The notes: generated by a model not told the origin, from the letters alone. Positions 49,661-60,574 are shown, counted from the first letter of the stretch. The stretch is 64,000 bases of DNA from Sipunculus nudus (GCA_026874595.1 CM049309.1:15950576-16014575), one strand, 5' to 3'. A program made the numbers and translations.

Positions 49661-52494
49661 GAGTTAGCACGCGCAGAGCGTAATTGTTTTGGGAGACAGA
49701 GAGTAAGCACGCGCAGAGAGTGATTGTTTTGGGAGACAGAGAGTTAGCACACGCAGAGCGTGATTGTTTTGGGAGACGGAAAGTAAGCACGCACAGAGCG
49801 TGATTGTTTTCGGAGACAGAGAGTAAGCACGCACAGAGCGTGATTGTTTTGGGAGACAGAGAGTTAGCACGCACAGAGCGTGATTGTTTTGGGAGACAGA
49901 GAGTTAATACGCACAGAGCGTGATTGTTTTTTGGAGACAGAGAGTAAGCACGCACAGAGCGTGATTTTTTTGGGAGACAGAGTTAGCACGCACAGAGCGT
50001 GATTGTTTTGGGAGACAGAGAGTAAGCACGCGCAGAGTATGATTGTTTTGGGAGACAGAGAGTAAGCACGCACAGAGCGTGATTGTTTTGGGAGACAGAG
50101 AGTAAGCACGCGCAGAGCATGATTGTTTTGGGAGACAGAGAGTACGCACGCGCAGAGCATGATTGTTTTGGGAGACAGAGAGTAAGCATGCACAGAGCGT
50201 GATTGTTCTGGGAGACAGAAAGTAAGCACGCACAGAGCGTGATTGTTTTGGGAGACAGAGAGTAAGCACGCACAGAGCGTGATTGTTCTGGGAGACAGAG
50301 AGTAAGCACGCGCAGAGCGTGATTGTTTTGGGAGACAAAAAGTAAGCACGCACAGAGCATGATTGTTTTGGGAGACAGAGAGTAAGCATGCACAGAGCGT
50401 GATTGTTCTGGGAGACCACGCGCAGAGCGTGATTGTTTTGGGAGACAGAGAGTTAGAACACACAGAGCGTGATTGTTTTGGGAGACGGAAAGTAAGCACG
50501 CACAGAGCGTGATTGTTTTCGGAGACAGAGAGTAAGCACGCAGAGAGCGTGATTGTTTTGGGAGACGGAGAGTAGGCACGCAGAGAGCGTGATTGTTTTG
50601 GGAGACAGAGAGTAAGCACGCAGAGAGCGTGATTGTTTTGGGAGACAAAAAGTAAGCACGCACAGAGCGTGATTGTTTTGGGAGACAGAGAGTAAGCATG
50701 CACAGAGCGTGATTGTTCTGGGAGACCACGCGCAGAGCGTGATTGTTTTGGGAGACAGAGAGTTAGCACACACAGAGCGTGATTGTTTTGGGAGACAAAA
50801 AGTAAGCACGCACAGAGCATGATTGTTTTGGGAGACAGAGAGTAAGCACGCACAGAGCGTGATTGTTCTGGGAGACCACGCGCAGAGCGTGATTGTTTTG
50901 GGAGACAGAGAGTTAGCACACACAGAGCGTGATTGTTTTGGGAGACGGAAAGTATAAGCACGCACAGAGCGTGATTGTTTTGGGAGACGGAGAGTAGGCA
51001 CGCAGAGAGCGTGATTGTTTTGGGAGACAAAAAGTAAGCACGCACAGAGCGTGATTGTTTTGGGAGACAGAGAGTAAGCACGCACAGAGCGTGATTGTTT
51101 TGGGAGACAGAGAGTAAGCATGCACAGAGCGTGATTGTTTTGGGAGACAGAGAGTAAGCACGCACAGAGCATGATTGTTTTGGGAGACGGAGAGTAGGCA
51201 CGCACAGAGCGTGATTGTTTTGGGAGACAAAAAGTAAGCTCGCACAGAGCATGATTGTTTTGGGAGACAGAGAGTAAGCACGCACAGAGCGTGATTGTTT
51301 TGGGAGACAAAAAGTAAGCACGCACAGAGCATGATTGTTTTGGGAGACAGAGAGTAAGCACGCACAGAGCGTGATTGATCTGGGAGACCACGCGCAAAGC
51401 GTGATTGTTTTGGGAGACAGAGAGTAAGCACGCACAGAGCGTGATTGTTTTGGGAGACTTAAAGTAAGCACGCACAGAGCATGATTGTTTTGGGAGACAG
51501 AGAGTAAGCATGCACAGAGCGTGATTGTTCTGGGAGACCACGCGCAGAGCGTGATTGTTTTGAGAGACAGAGAGTTAGCACACACAGAGCATGATTGTTT
51601 TGGGAGACGGAAAGTAAGCACGCACAGAGCGTGATTGTTTTGGGAGACGGAGAGTAGGCACGCAGAGAGCGTGATTGTTTTGGGAGACAAAAAGTAAGCA
51701 CGCACAGAGCGTGATTGTTTTGGGAGACAGAGTTAGCACGCACAGAGCATGATTGTTTTGGGAGACAGAGAGTAAGCAAGCACAGAGCGTGATTGTTCGG
51801 GGAGACCACACGCAGAGCGTGATTGTTTTGGAAGACCACACGCAGAGCGTATTGTTTTGGGAGACAGAGAGTTAGCACACACAGAGCGTGATTGTTCTGG
51901 GAGACGGAAAGTAAGCACGCACAGAGCGTGATTGTTTTGGGAGACGGAGAGTAGGCACGCAGAGAGCGTGATTGTTTTGGGAGACAAAAAGTAAGCACGC
52001 ACAGAGCGTGATTGTTTTGGGAGACAGAGTTAGCACGCACAGAGCATGATTGTTTTGGGAGACAGAGAGTAAGCACGCACAGAGCGTGATTGTTCTGGGA
52101 GACCACACGCAGAGCGTGATTGTTTTGGAAGACCACACGCAGAGCGTGATTGTTTTGGGAGACAGAGAGTTAGCACACACAGAGCGTGATTGTTCTGGGA
52201 GACCACACGCAGAGCGTGATTGTTTTGGGAGACAGAGAGTTAGCACACACAGAGCGTGATTGTTCTGGGAGACCACACGCAGAGCGTGATTGTTTTGGGA
52301 GACAGAGAGTTAGCACACACAGAGCGTGATTGTTTTGGGAGACGGAAAGTAAGCACGCACAGAGAGTGATTGTTTTGGGAGACGGAGAGTAGGCACGCAG
52401 AGAGCGTGATTGTGTTGGGAGACAAAAAGTAAGCACGCACAGAGCGTGATTGTTTTGGGAGACAGAGAGTAAGCACGCGCAGAGCATGCTTGTT
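49661..52494. repeat. Satellite higher-order block D
   Basis: The marker GATTGATCTGGG is at 51373, 2,846 bp after that of block C. It shares the extra CCACACGCAGAGCG run with C (about 52100-52320), so C and D are the closest pair. It ends abruptly in unique DNA at 52494 after a variant monomer GCATGCTTGTTAG. Confidence 0.85.
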
Positions 52495-54085
52495 AGATGG
52501 TCTTATTGTATACTGATGGAAGGTGACTTTCGTTTTAATACTTAAACTGTTTACAATATTTAAACTGTTTGAAAGATAGGAGGCTATTAAGGTGAACTCT
52601 AAACTCTGAAATATATATAAATTTCTCTTGAATTATAGGTAAGTGGTGACTGTATTGTAGAAACTATGGGCCTGTAGCTTTTTTTTGCAGAACAAACTTT
52701 CTTCTTCTTCATATATTTAAACGTTAATATTGTGTGATGTGGGCGTCTTTGTGGTACGTTTCAGATTTCTAGATAGTTTTTTTTGTTTCAAAATCCCGAT
52801 AACACAATATTCATACAAATCATTTCTCATTTATAAAGGGTATTATATATCATATATTAAAGGTATAATAAATTATATATATTTATAATAAAGATACATT
52901 ATATACAGGTTTTAATCTCATCAATTCATCGAAAATGGCATTTTTCTTTCATTAGGAACTACGTAATCATTTAGTTCAGCTACTTGTGGCATTTATACTG
53001 ATTTAGCGTCTTTGTCTTTTTTTAGATATTTTAGAAATGTCTTAATTATTTGTCCATTTGAAGAATGACAGTGTCTTATTCTTGAACTTTTATTATTTTT
53101 TACCAATAATAAAAAACCTTAATTAATATAAATCATTAATTATAATTCTTATTATAAAAACGCTTTCTATACAATGTATACATGTTTTACGACTTTATAT
53201 ATATGAACGTTTAATCATTGGATAAAAAAAAATGACTGAAAGCATGTTAAGAGAAAAAACATATGTCAACTATATATATAGTCATATAAAGGTTAAATAT
53301 CTATGTATTTGTCAGAAACCCGTATGTAATTACAATTTCGCAAAAACAAAATTAACAAAGGTGATTGTCAGAAAACAATTGTTCAAACCAAAGGAATAAA
53401 ACCATGGATAATGTAAACAAAGTTTAATTCCCGAACAACGCCATAGTCCAAAACACCAAAACAATTAGCCCATCGTTCCCAATTCATAGTCCAACGTAAG
53501 GATGCGAAAAATATATGATTTCACAACTTTTACGAACCTAAGTTAGTTGCGAACTGACAAGGACCGTCCTTTCGCAATTATGTTATTTTCGCGAGTCGCC
53601 TATGGGTTTTCTTTTTTCTTTTAATAAAAAATAAATGTGCTTATATAATTCACACATGAACACATTATAATCACATTGACAGAGGTCAGGCACAATGAAC
53701 AAATAAAAATAAAAAAGAATTCAAACTTATAACATTAATTCACATATAGAGAAACCTGATCTCAATGCTTTCTGTTAGCCTGTTTAGTTTTGGTGATTAA
53801 TAAATAGCCGTTTAGCACATTTACATTTACTGATAAAATTTTCAATTAGTTTTTATCCATTTATTAAATCCAACAGCCAAGGAAAATCTAAATAATTAAT
53901 ACGGAGTTAGATTTTTTCTAGACCATGGTTTACCTGCTTCCTTTCTGATTCGACTCTTCAAATTCGGCAGACGTGTCGGTGGTGTGCTCTTCTATAGTGC
54001 TGTTTGTTTTATTTTGCGGGATTATGCCCTATTAAGCTGACTTATTAACAATTTTAATATTTCCCCGTATAAGGTGCCCCTATTT
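52495..54085. other. AT-rich non-coding stretch
   Basis: No gene or repeat family was recognised. There are short TA-rich runs near 52850-52900. Confidence 0.5.
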
Positions 54086-54864
54086 CTTTTGTGCTGCAAG
54101 GTCCTCCACGCCTGTGACGCTTTTTCAGGAGGCGCCTCAGGGATTTTCACTGGCCTGTTAGGCCCTGGCCATAGCGCATGTCTTGGCCAAAAGGCATTTC
54201 CGTGCAATACGCGGTCACTATGAACCCCATTGATCACCCATATCCATTGTAACGCCTCTAAAGGAATTTTCTCTCTCAAAAGGAAGTAAAGGTTTTTAAT
54301 CCATACGAGAGCTTTTCACTTTGGTCAACACTGGGCATTGAGTCCACTGATGTGACCACCGTTTGACATTTTTTTATAGTTTACAGGTATGTTGATTTTA
54401 ATACATTCAAAAATATCTTTCCATGATAACCATGGTTTCAAAAGTTCGGCCGAGTCATGTGTTTTATGAAGTTTTTTTTTAAAAAGCAGCCCAATGACTT
54501 TCATTTTGGGTTGGGTGGGGGGACGGGGGGGGGGGGGGGGGTTCGCATATATTTGTTAAGATCAGTTGTCCGTAGGGACGGTGAAACATGAAAAATAAAA
54601 TCACCAATGCATCTTTAAAATGATAACAAACTAGAATCTGTAGTCAGGGCGTACAAACCTCCACCAGAATCTCCTTTAATATCAGTCATGTGTTCACGTG
54701 TATGCGTTTCGTGGGATAAACATGCACTGTCATGCTTCAGTTAAACGAGTTCACCTTGCGAGTGGCAGAACAAATAAATACGAATGGGTGGCTTCCAAAT
54801 GGGGCCAAAGGAATGGTCCTTTGTCATTATGGTTTACAAGAAAATATATATTGTAGTGATTCTT

Positions 54865-55000
54865 TGTTACGAAGAGAAATAAATGAGGGGGAAAATCCTG
54901 GGCAGATCCGGGAGTCGAACCCATGTCGGTGGCGCACAGGTCCGGCGAACCAACCGCTTTGCTAGCAAAGTTCGGTCCGCTTTTATGTCATCCCGTAACA
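54865..55000 (-). repeat. TRIM 3' LTR (minus-strand sense)
   Basis: It contains, on the minus strand, A-box TAGCAAAGCGG (54954-54964) and B-box GGTTCGACTCC (54911-54921). Their starts are 43 bp apart, the usual tRNA distance. A ~24-bp deletion beside the A box shortens this LTR relative to the other. Confidence 0.8.
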
Positions 55001-55101
55001 CACCCCCTCTTAAGAGCGTTCTGCTATCAGAACAAGACTAATTTCCCTAGGAGTCACACTTTGGTGAGCTTATTCCCTGGGCCACAATGTTTTACCGTCA
55101 C

Positions 55102-55117
55102 GTCGGACAAGCCCCCA
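55102..55117 (-). other. Primer-binding site (tRNA-Pro type)
   Basis: The minus strand reads TGGGGGCTTGTCCGAC. The known tRNA-Pro primer site begins TGGGGGCTCGTCCG. It lies three nucleotides from the LTR end, as expected for LTR retroelements. Confidence 0.75.
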
Positions 55118-55120
55118 TTA

Positions 55121-55280
55121 TGTTACGAAGAGAAATAAATGAGGGGAAAATCCTGGGCCGATCCGGGAGTCGAACCCAGTTCGGTGGCGCACAAGTCCGG
55201 CGAACCAACCGCTTCGCTAGAAAAGCAGGCTTCACTAGCGAGAGAGACAGGTCGGTCCGCTTTTATGTCACCCCGTAACA
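55121..55280 (-). repeat. TRIM 5' LTR (minus-strand sense)
   Basis: A-box TAGCGAAGCGG (55209-55219) and B-box GGTTCGACTCC (55166-55176) lie on the minus strand. A CATAAAAG TATA-like word lies near the minus-strand start. Confidence 0.8.
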
Positions 55281-55355
55281 TCTTGTTACCTCCAAAATTA
55301 AATGATGATATGTCTTTACACTAACCCTCTACAAATGTTCAGCAAAACATTTTTC

Positions 55356-56040
55356 GCCTGTTACGCTTTTTTAGGAGGCGACCTGTAATCCCCACTGAAC
55401 CCCATTTCCATTATATCGCCTGTTAAGGAATTTTACTCTGTTAAAAGGAGGTAAAGATTTTAAATTCAAGCGCGGAACACATGTCCACATGAATCTATTA
55501 ATAAGGAGCACTTTTCCGTTGAGTGAACACAAGGAGCTGAGACCCTTTGCATGATCACGGTTTTATAGGTTTACAGGTATGTTGATTTTTATACATTCAG
55601 AAGTATCCTTCCTTGATAAGCAGATTTATAGGTTGTTTGAAAAAAATTTCTTTGAAAAGGAAGCCCGGGGGGGGGGGGGGGATGGCACACACTTCTAAGA
55701 GTCCTCAATCTCTTGGGAACTTTGGACTTCCGCCAGGATCTACTACTCAGTCGTTCGTTCATACGTGCACGTTTCATATAAAACATTGTCATGGTTCAGA
55801 AACACGGGTTCACCCGGCGAGTAGCGGACAACTGCATACGACTGGGTGGCTTCTACTGGGGGACAAGGGAATAGCCCCTTATAATTATTCCTTTGTGGAA
55901 TTGTGATTATGACACTTATGAAAAAAATGATGATTCCGATTACCTCCAAAAAATGTAATGGATTACGGATGCAGTTTTACTCTACCCATCTACAATTTTT
56001 TTCAGCAAAATCTCGCTGATTACATTTTGCGTTAATTTGC
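55356..56040. repeat. Tandem segmental duplication, copy 2 (empty site)
   Basis: It matches copy 1 block by block, including a G15 tract at 55667-55681 in the equivalent place. The segment between GGGTGGCTTC (about 55845) and GATTACCTCCAAAA (about 55938) corresponds to the TRIM-carrying segment of copy 1 but contains no TRIM. Confidence 0.75.
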
Positions 56041-58579
56041 TGATAGACAATGCAACGAATCAAGGCTGAATTTGTTTCTTTGCTAAATTCTTTCATCGAA
56101 ATATTTCAACCTTTCTTTTTATCTGGGAGATTTGTCAATTTTACATCAGACCTGCTTATCTATTCCATGACAATTCACAGTACTTTAACCAAAAATATAC
56201 TACTGTTGGAATATATTTTTCTGGGCCTATCTTTTTTACATTAGCAGTTTTACGTTTCATGTACAAGAGACTTCAACGACATATGCATGTGTATACAAAT
56301 AACGCATGTGTCTGTTTACATGCCTTAGACTATACCCTCAACTGACTACACTGAACAAACATCGTGTTTCACGATGTCGCCTGAGCTTCAACTAATACAA
56401 AGCATCTATCATGCATATAATTCCACGGTAGAATGCTTCTTTATACAATCGTTATATCTACGATATTTCCCAAGCAATGAAGCTGTCGGACCTATGTTGT
56501 TTATCGGGGGAAAATTCTAACTTATTCGTACACCCTGTATATGACTCACGTCTCTTTCCAAAATTTGTTTTGTGTGATTTCTGTAATAGAATAATTTTTC
56601 TTTCTATGTTGATATTTTGGGGAAGGGTGTTCCTGAAAATTCTATCAGAAGTAATCTTTATATCATATAAGTGAAACACATGACAAAAGTTCCTGCAAAA
56701 CCCTTTAGGATTAATATATGCGTCGTTTAGTTCCTATCAGCTCATTACAAAAATATGCATCAGATAGAGCTGTGGATTTTCCATGGGTGCAGCTAGAAAT
56801 ATATTTATGCCCGTCTCAACCCGTCCAGCTTTCATACCAAGGGACAATAACTCTTAATGGCTCATTCATGCCAACTTCATACTACCACACGCAGACATGC
56901 ACAGCCAGTCTGTTTCTCTGTTCTCGCCAGCAACAGGATAAACTACACAAGACATTAATTTGTGGATAAATATTTTTGGCCGAGGTTTTAATATAAAATA
57001 CAATTCGTAAAAGCATTACAAATGTTTGAAATTATGTCCACTCCTTCTGGCGGGAAGGTGGGGGACAATACGCCCACCCATACATGTAACAGTGACTGCA
57101 AGCTAATGAGTGGCTTTCTACGATTAACCTCGACAAGTAACAAGAGATGGAGAGCCATATGGCTCTGCTTAATGTATTCATGAGGGTGCCTATGGTTTTT
57201 TAAACTTCAATTCATATTAATAAACATGCAAAACAAATGAACACTGAGTGCTTGAACTGGTGGAGATCGGGGTGGTGGTGGGGTGTTTCTTTCCTGAGTT
57301 GTTGCTTGTATCTCCGTGGAGGGGTCTGTAAACAATTGTCTTGCCGGGGCTTGAGAGTGCCTTCTTAAGGATGAGTCCTGCACACTGATTGGTCGCTTCT
57401 CGGGTTCCGGCTCGCATATGGCATCATGGGACACCCCAAAAATTTTACTTTTTGTTGTTAAAATGCCATTAAAAACTATTAAATCTAAAAATAAGAATAT
57501 AAAATAGAAACTAGGATAAATAAGGGTGCCAGGACGCTTTCCGCTCTAATTTCCAAAGAATCCCAAGCTACTGTGACCCCGTGACCCCGTGCATCCGCCA
57601 TGTTGTAAACACATCCAAGACGTGGACCGGTTGAGGGGTTAGCATGGTCCGTTTTAAATAAATACTGGTTTTCTGGCTTGCTTATGTATCATCTTAAAAT
57701 TAAAAACCCCAGGGATTACAACCCTGTGCTGATGTGATGCCCTTAAACGAAAGATTTCTAAAATTTCCCTTCACTGTTCCCGCATCCTCATTATCGCCCG
57801 CTTAAGAATTCGCCAATGGTGTCCGATATATTGTAAAACGCCCAGACTATTGTTGTTCAGGGGGTGGTAGAACTGTACGCAGATCTGCATATATGGACCT
57901 GACCTCTTTTTAACACTTATTTTATGTCAAGTAACCCAAATACCACGTTACAACAATATAGGATGTAGTAACAAGGATAAGACGGATGTGCCGTTCATAA
58001 AACCATTATCCACTAGGGCGGAGTAATTCCATTAATTTTCAATATCCATCTTTAATTAGGTTTGCCCATAATGAGAACCTTGCAACATAATCTCCACTTT
58101 GTACCTTAACAATATCTGTATCGATCCTAGCTAGGAAGATGTCAGTTTCACCATCATATTGCAAATTATATAAAGTATATACAATGACAACATATACACA
58201 TAAATGACAATTACCAGATAGACAAAGAAAAGAAAAAGAAACGACAATAAAGGATTTGGCCCTAAAATATATTTTCCGTCTATTTTGACAATAACAGATA
58301 AGCCAAGCAACTATTTACTGTTAGCCGCCATGACTTCTGAAGTATAATGGGGATTTTTTTTACTTAAATTTGAAAATTTAAAGAAAATTGTTGATCACGG
58401 TCTCGAAGCCAAATGGTCTCAGCTCGATTAAGCGCAGCAATTAGAGACCAAGCAGAAATTCTGGTTTTATAAAGTAGGCCTATTGACCATGCAATACAGA
58501 TTTGATTTTTTTTCTGTATTGCAATTCTTCCGTCCTCGTCCGCAGAGATTATATTTAACCCTGCGTGCTAGATTGTATG
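56041..58579. other. Non-coding stretch, nothing recognised
   Basis: Mixed composition with a few short frames (for example the minus strand at 57207-57434), none with a domain motif. No shared repeat with the rest of the window was identified. Confidence 0.4.
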
Positions 58580-58990
58580 TTGCTTTCCACCCTTCCGCCA
58601 GAGGTCGCTTTTAATTGAAACGAATCTCTTCTGTTTAGGCACAATGGGACGGCCGGGACTACTTGTCTTAACTGTCAAACTTTAAAATCAAAATTTGTCA
58701 CATAGATGCACCTTCTGTTTAGAATGTGCATGTTTACAAAATATTACTTACTCCGTAAAGTCCTAACCACTAAAAAACACCAATGTTAATGTAATTTTCC
58801 TTGAAACAATTCTCCTCCAACACACTTGAAAAAAAACTAAATTGTCCTCTTCACTACATGTATACCTAAGCCGCTGGTGTATTAAGGAGCCCTGGTGCAT
58901 TGTAGGGGTCAGATTTTGACTCCATTGGTCCAAAAACAGCAGAGTCGTACGAGTATATAGGCAGTGTAGTTGGTTTGGTGTCAAATAGTT
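58580..58990 (+). repeat. Dispersed repeat 'family X', copy 3 (uninterrupted)
   Basis: It runs from CTTCCGCCAGAGGTCGC through GGGACGGCCGGGACTACTTG, TCTTAACTGTCAAACTTT, TTTACAAAATATTACTTACT and CCTCTTCACTACATGTATACC to GGGGTCAGATTTTGACTCC. This matches 3310-3638 and then 4487-4560, confirming the family X origin of both and the foldback insertion between them. Confidence 0.7.
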
Positions 58991-60574
58991 CTTCTTATAG
59001 TGAAATGGAAGTTCAAAACTGATATTTTGTACGATTCGTTCATTACGGCTGGTTGGACATTTGGCCTAAAGGTCTCAGATCACTCTGTAAAAAATATCCA
59101 GCTCTTTTTGTGATTTTTTTTTTAAGAAGAATGTAAAATTGATTTCAGGCTTAACCCAGCTAAAGTATATCATACAGTTAAACGGTGTTAATTATCATTC
59201 ATTGTCCTGAATTGGGAAGATAGTATTTTCCAAAGACTTCATTAACGGTATACATTTGCTGTAGAAATACGATTACAGGAATAGCTTGACGGGATTTTTT
59301 TTCTGTTAATACTAAAACTTTTATTTACTAGATTGGTTTTTGCTTTGTTTTCGCCGCGCAAGAAACAGATATATGTCTCCCCCCCCCCCCCCCCCCCCCC
59401 CTCTCTGGGCCATCCATCAGGGGTGAACAGGTATCGTTATAACGCCTTTCCTCCTGGTCAAAAACGTGCATGGAAAGGCAGTTTGCATTTTGCACAAATC
59501 CGTTGGAAAGGTGAACACGTAGATGTTTTACGCATTGGTAGCTGATAAGTACTAACACACAGGACACAAAAAGTATATAGATGTTATTCCTATATTTATT
59601 ATGTTTTCCCAGAAAATGGTCCATAATTTCTTAGAATGCCCGGCATTTTAGGCCCTCATCTCCTATATTTTTTTCTGGGTTTTTTTTCAATGCACATTCG
59701 TGTTACTGATATAACTGTGTTACTATTGAAAATACTCATTTCATTTTGCATGCAAGTGTGCATGTGGGATAGTATGTAAGATGGCCAAATTAGGTTTACA
59801 CTGAGCAAAATGTGCCTGAATGTTCCATATAATGGTAGGATGCATCTTTAGCGGAAAGGCAAAATTTTCATGCGGAAATCGAACCTCTATTAATGCCTTT
59901 CCCCTGGAAAGGTACGCTCCCGAGGCAGCGGAAATCTTTGCGCTTCTAAAGTAGCTACTGATTTTCCAGGTGCCTGTTTTGACTGTTGCCAGTCAACAAA
60001 CACTCGACAGGCATCAGGCTCCGCCTAAAAAACACATGTGAGGCCATTCTTTCTGAGCTTGTGGCCTGTTCAAACGGTTGCCGGGGCGATGAGCTTTCAC
60101 TCAAAACGAAATGAACAACATTGGCTCCGTGTATTATTTTTTATTATATTTTAAGGAGAAACGCACTATATGTGATTATAGTGAGTAATATTTATGTGTT
60201 TATTTAACATAGAAGGTATGTGAATAATTCTCTTAAATATAAACCCAAAATATAATTTTAGGCAATCCCAAAATGTCCAGAGAAAACAATTTGTGCCTTT
60301 AGTTTGTAAAGGCATTCCAAAATTAACCTTTCTTATGCTCTTGTCCTTGTTTACGTTGCTTTATGTTTCGGTCGCGGTTTTTTAATTTTTTTTTTTTTAA
60401 TTTTTTAAAACCGTTCAAAACAAGCTGAAAAAAATGTCAAAACTGAATAAAAATTGGTACCATGCTTTTAATGCTTCATAAGAAGGTGAAGAACAAAAAA
60501 GAATAGGGTGTCAAATTTTTACAAACATAATTTACTAATAACGAGTTTGCTACATATGCTCCTACACTATTATG
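58991..60574. other. Non-coding stretch with C23 tract
   Basis: A C23 homopolymer lies at 59379-59401, followed by CTCTCTGGGCC. Short frames on both strands across it are low-complexity. Nothing else was recognised. Confidence 0.45.

Larger units (their letters stand above)
40667..52494. repeat. 40-bp minisatellite array, about 295 monomers, with higher-order structure
   Basis: The modal monomer is 40 bp: GGGAGACAGAGAGTAAG, then CACGCACAGAGCGTG, then ATTGTTTT. It is about half G+C in an AT-rich setting. Each monomer contains the inverted repeat CACGC-N5-GCGTG. Variants are recurrent and positioned: GTTAGC for GTAAGC, GCGCAGAG or GCAGAGAG for GCACAGAG, GCATG for GCGTG, ACAAAAAG for ACAGAGAG, and a 30-bp form lacking the AGAGAGTAAG block. 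The left ~700 bp has its own variants (CGCATAGAGCG). From 41963 the array is built of four higher-order blocks. The minus strand of the modal monomer has no stop codon in any frame, so minus-strand frames of up to 613 codons run through it with a 40-residue period. There is no unique spacer, so it is not a CRISPR array. No protein-coding function is supported. Confidence 0.97.
54865..55280 (-). mobile_element. TRIM-type miniature LTR retrotransposon with tRNA-like LTRs
   Basis: Two direct repeats, 54865-55000 (136 bp) and 55121-55280 (160 bp), both run TGTTACG...CGTAACA and flank 120 bp. Read on the minus strand, TGGGGGCTTGTCCGAC (+ strand 55102-55117) lies 3 nt after the 5' LTR. It matches the tRNA-Pro primer-binding consensus at 13 of its first 14 positions. 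AAGAGGGGGTG (+ strand 55001-55011) is a polypurine tract against the 3' LTR. TCTT flanks both sides (54861-54864 and 55281-55284) as a 4-bp target duplication. The element has no coding capacity and must be mobilised in trans. The LTRs differ at roughly eight positions plus one 24-bp indel, so it is not brand new. Copy 2 of the surrounding duplication is the empty site. Confidence 0.85.
54090..55355. repeat. Tandem segmental duplication, copy 1 (with TRIM inserted)
   Basis: It shares ordered blocks with copy 2: ACGCTTTTTCAGGAGGCG/ACGCTTTTTTAGGAGGCG, GAACCCCAT, AAGGAATTTT, TTTACAGGTATGTTGATTTT, ATACATTCA, a long G tract (54525-54541), AGTTCACCTTGCGAGTGGC, GGGTGGCTTC and GTTACCTCCAAA. The TRIM at 54865-55280 interrupts the right part. 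Confidence 0.8.

Noticed and set aside
42185-51705. Large minus-strand genes of 493-613 codons in the satellite
   Set aside because: They are the same 40-bp monomer read through three stop-free frames. Overlapping long ORFs exist in several frames at once, and starts and stops are set by monomer variants.
40667-52494. CRISPR array, because of regular ~40-bp repeats with a palindromic core
   Set aside because: The repeats are directly adjacent with no unique spacers, there are no cas genes, and the context is a TE-rich eukaryotic genome.
54905-54968. A functional tRNA gene on the minus strand
   Set aside because: Perfect B box and good A box, but the same sequence is duplicated within paired LTRs of a TRIM, and the acceptor stem is not closed.
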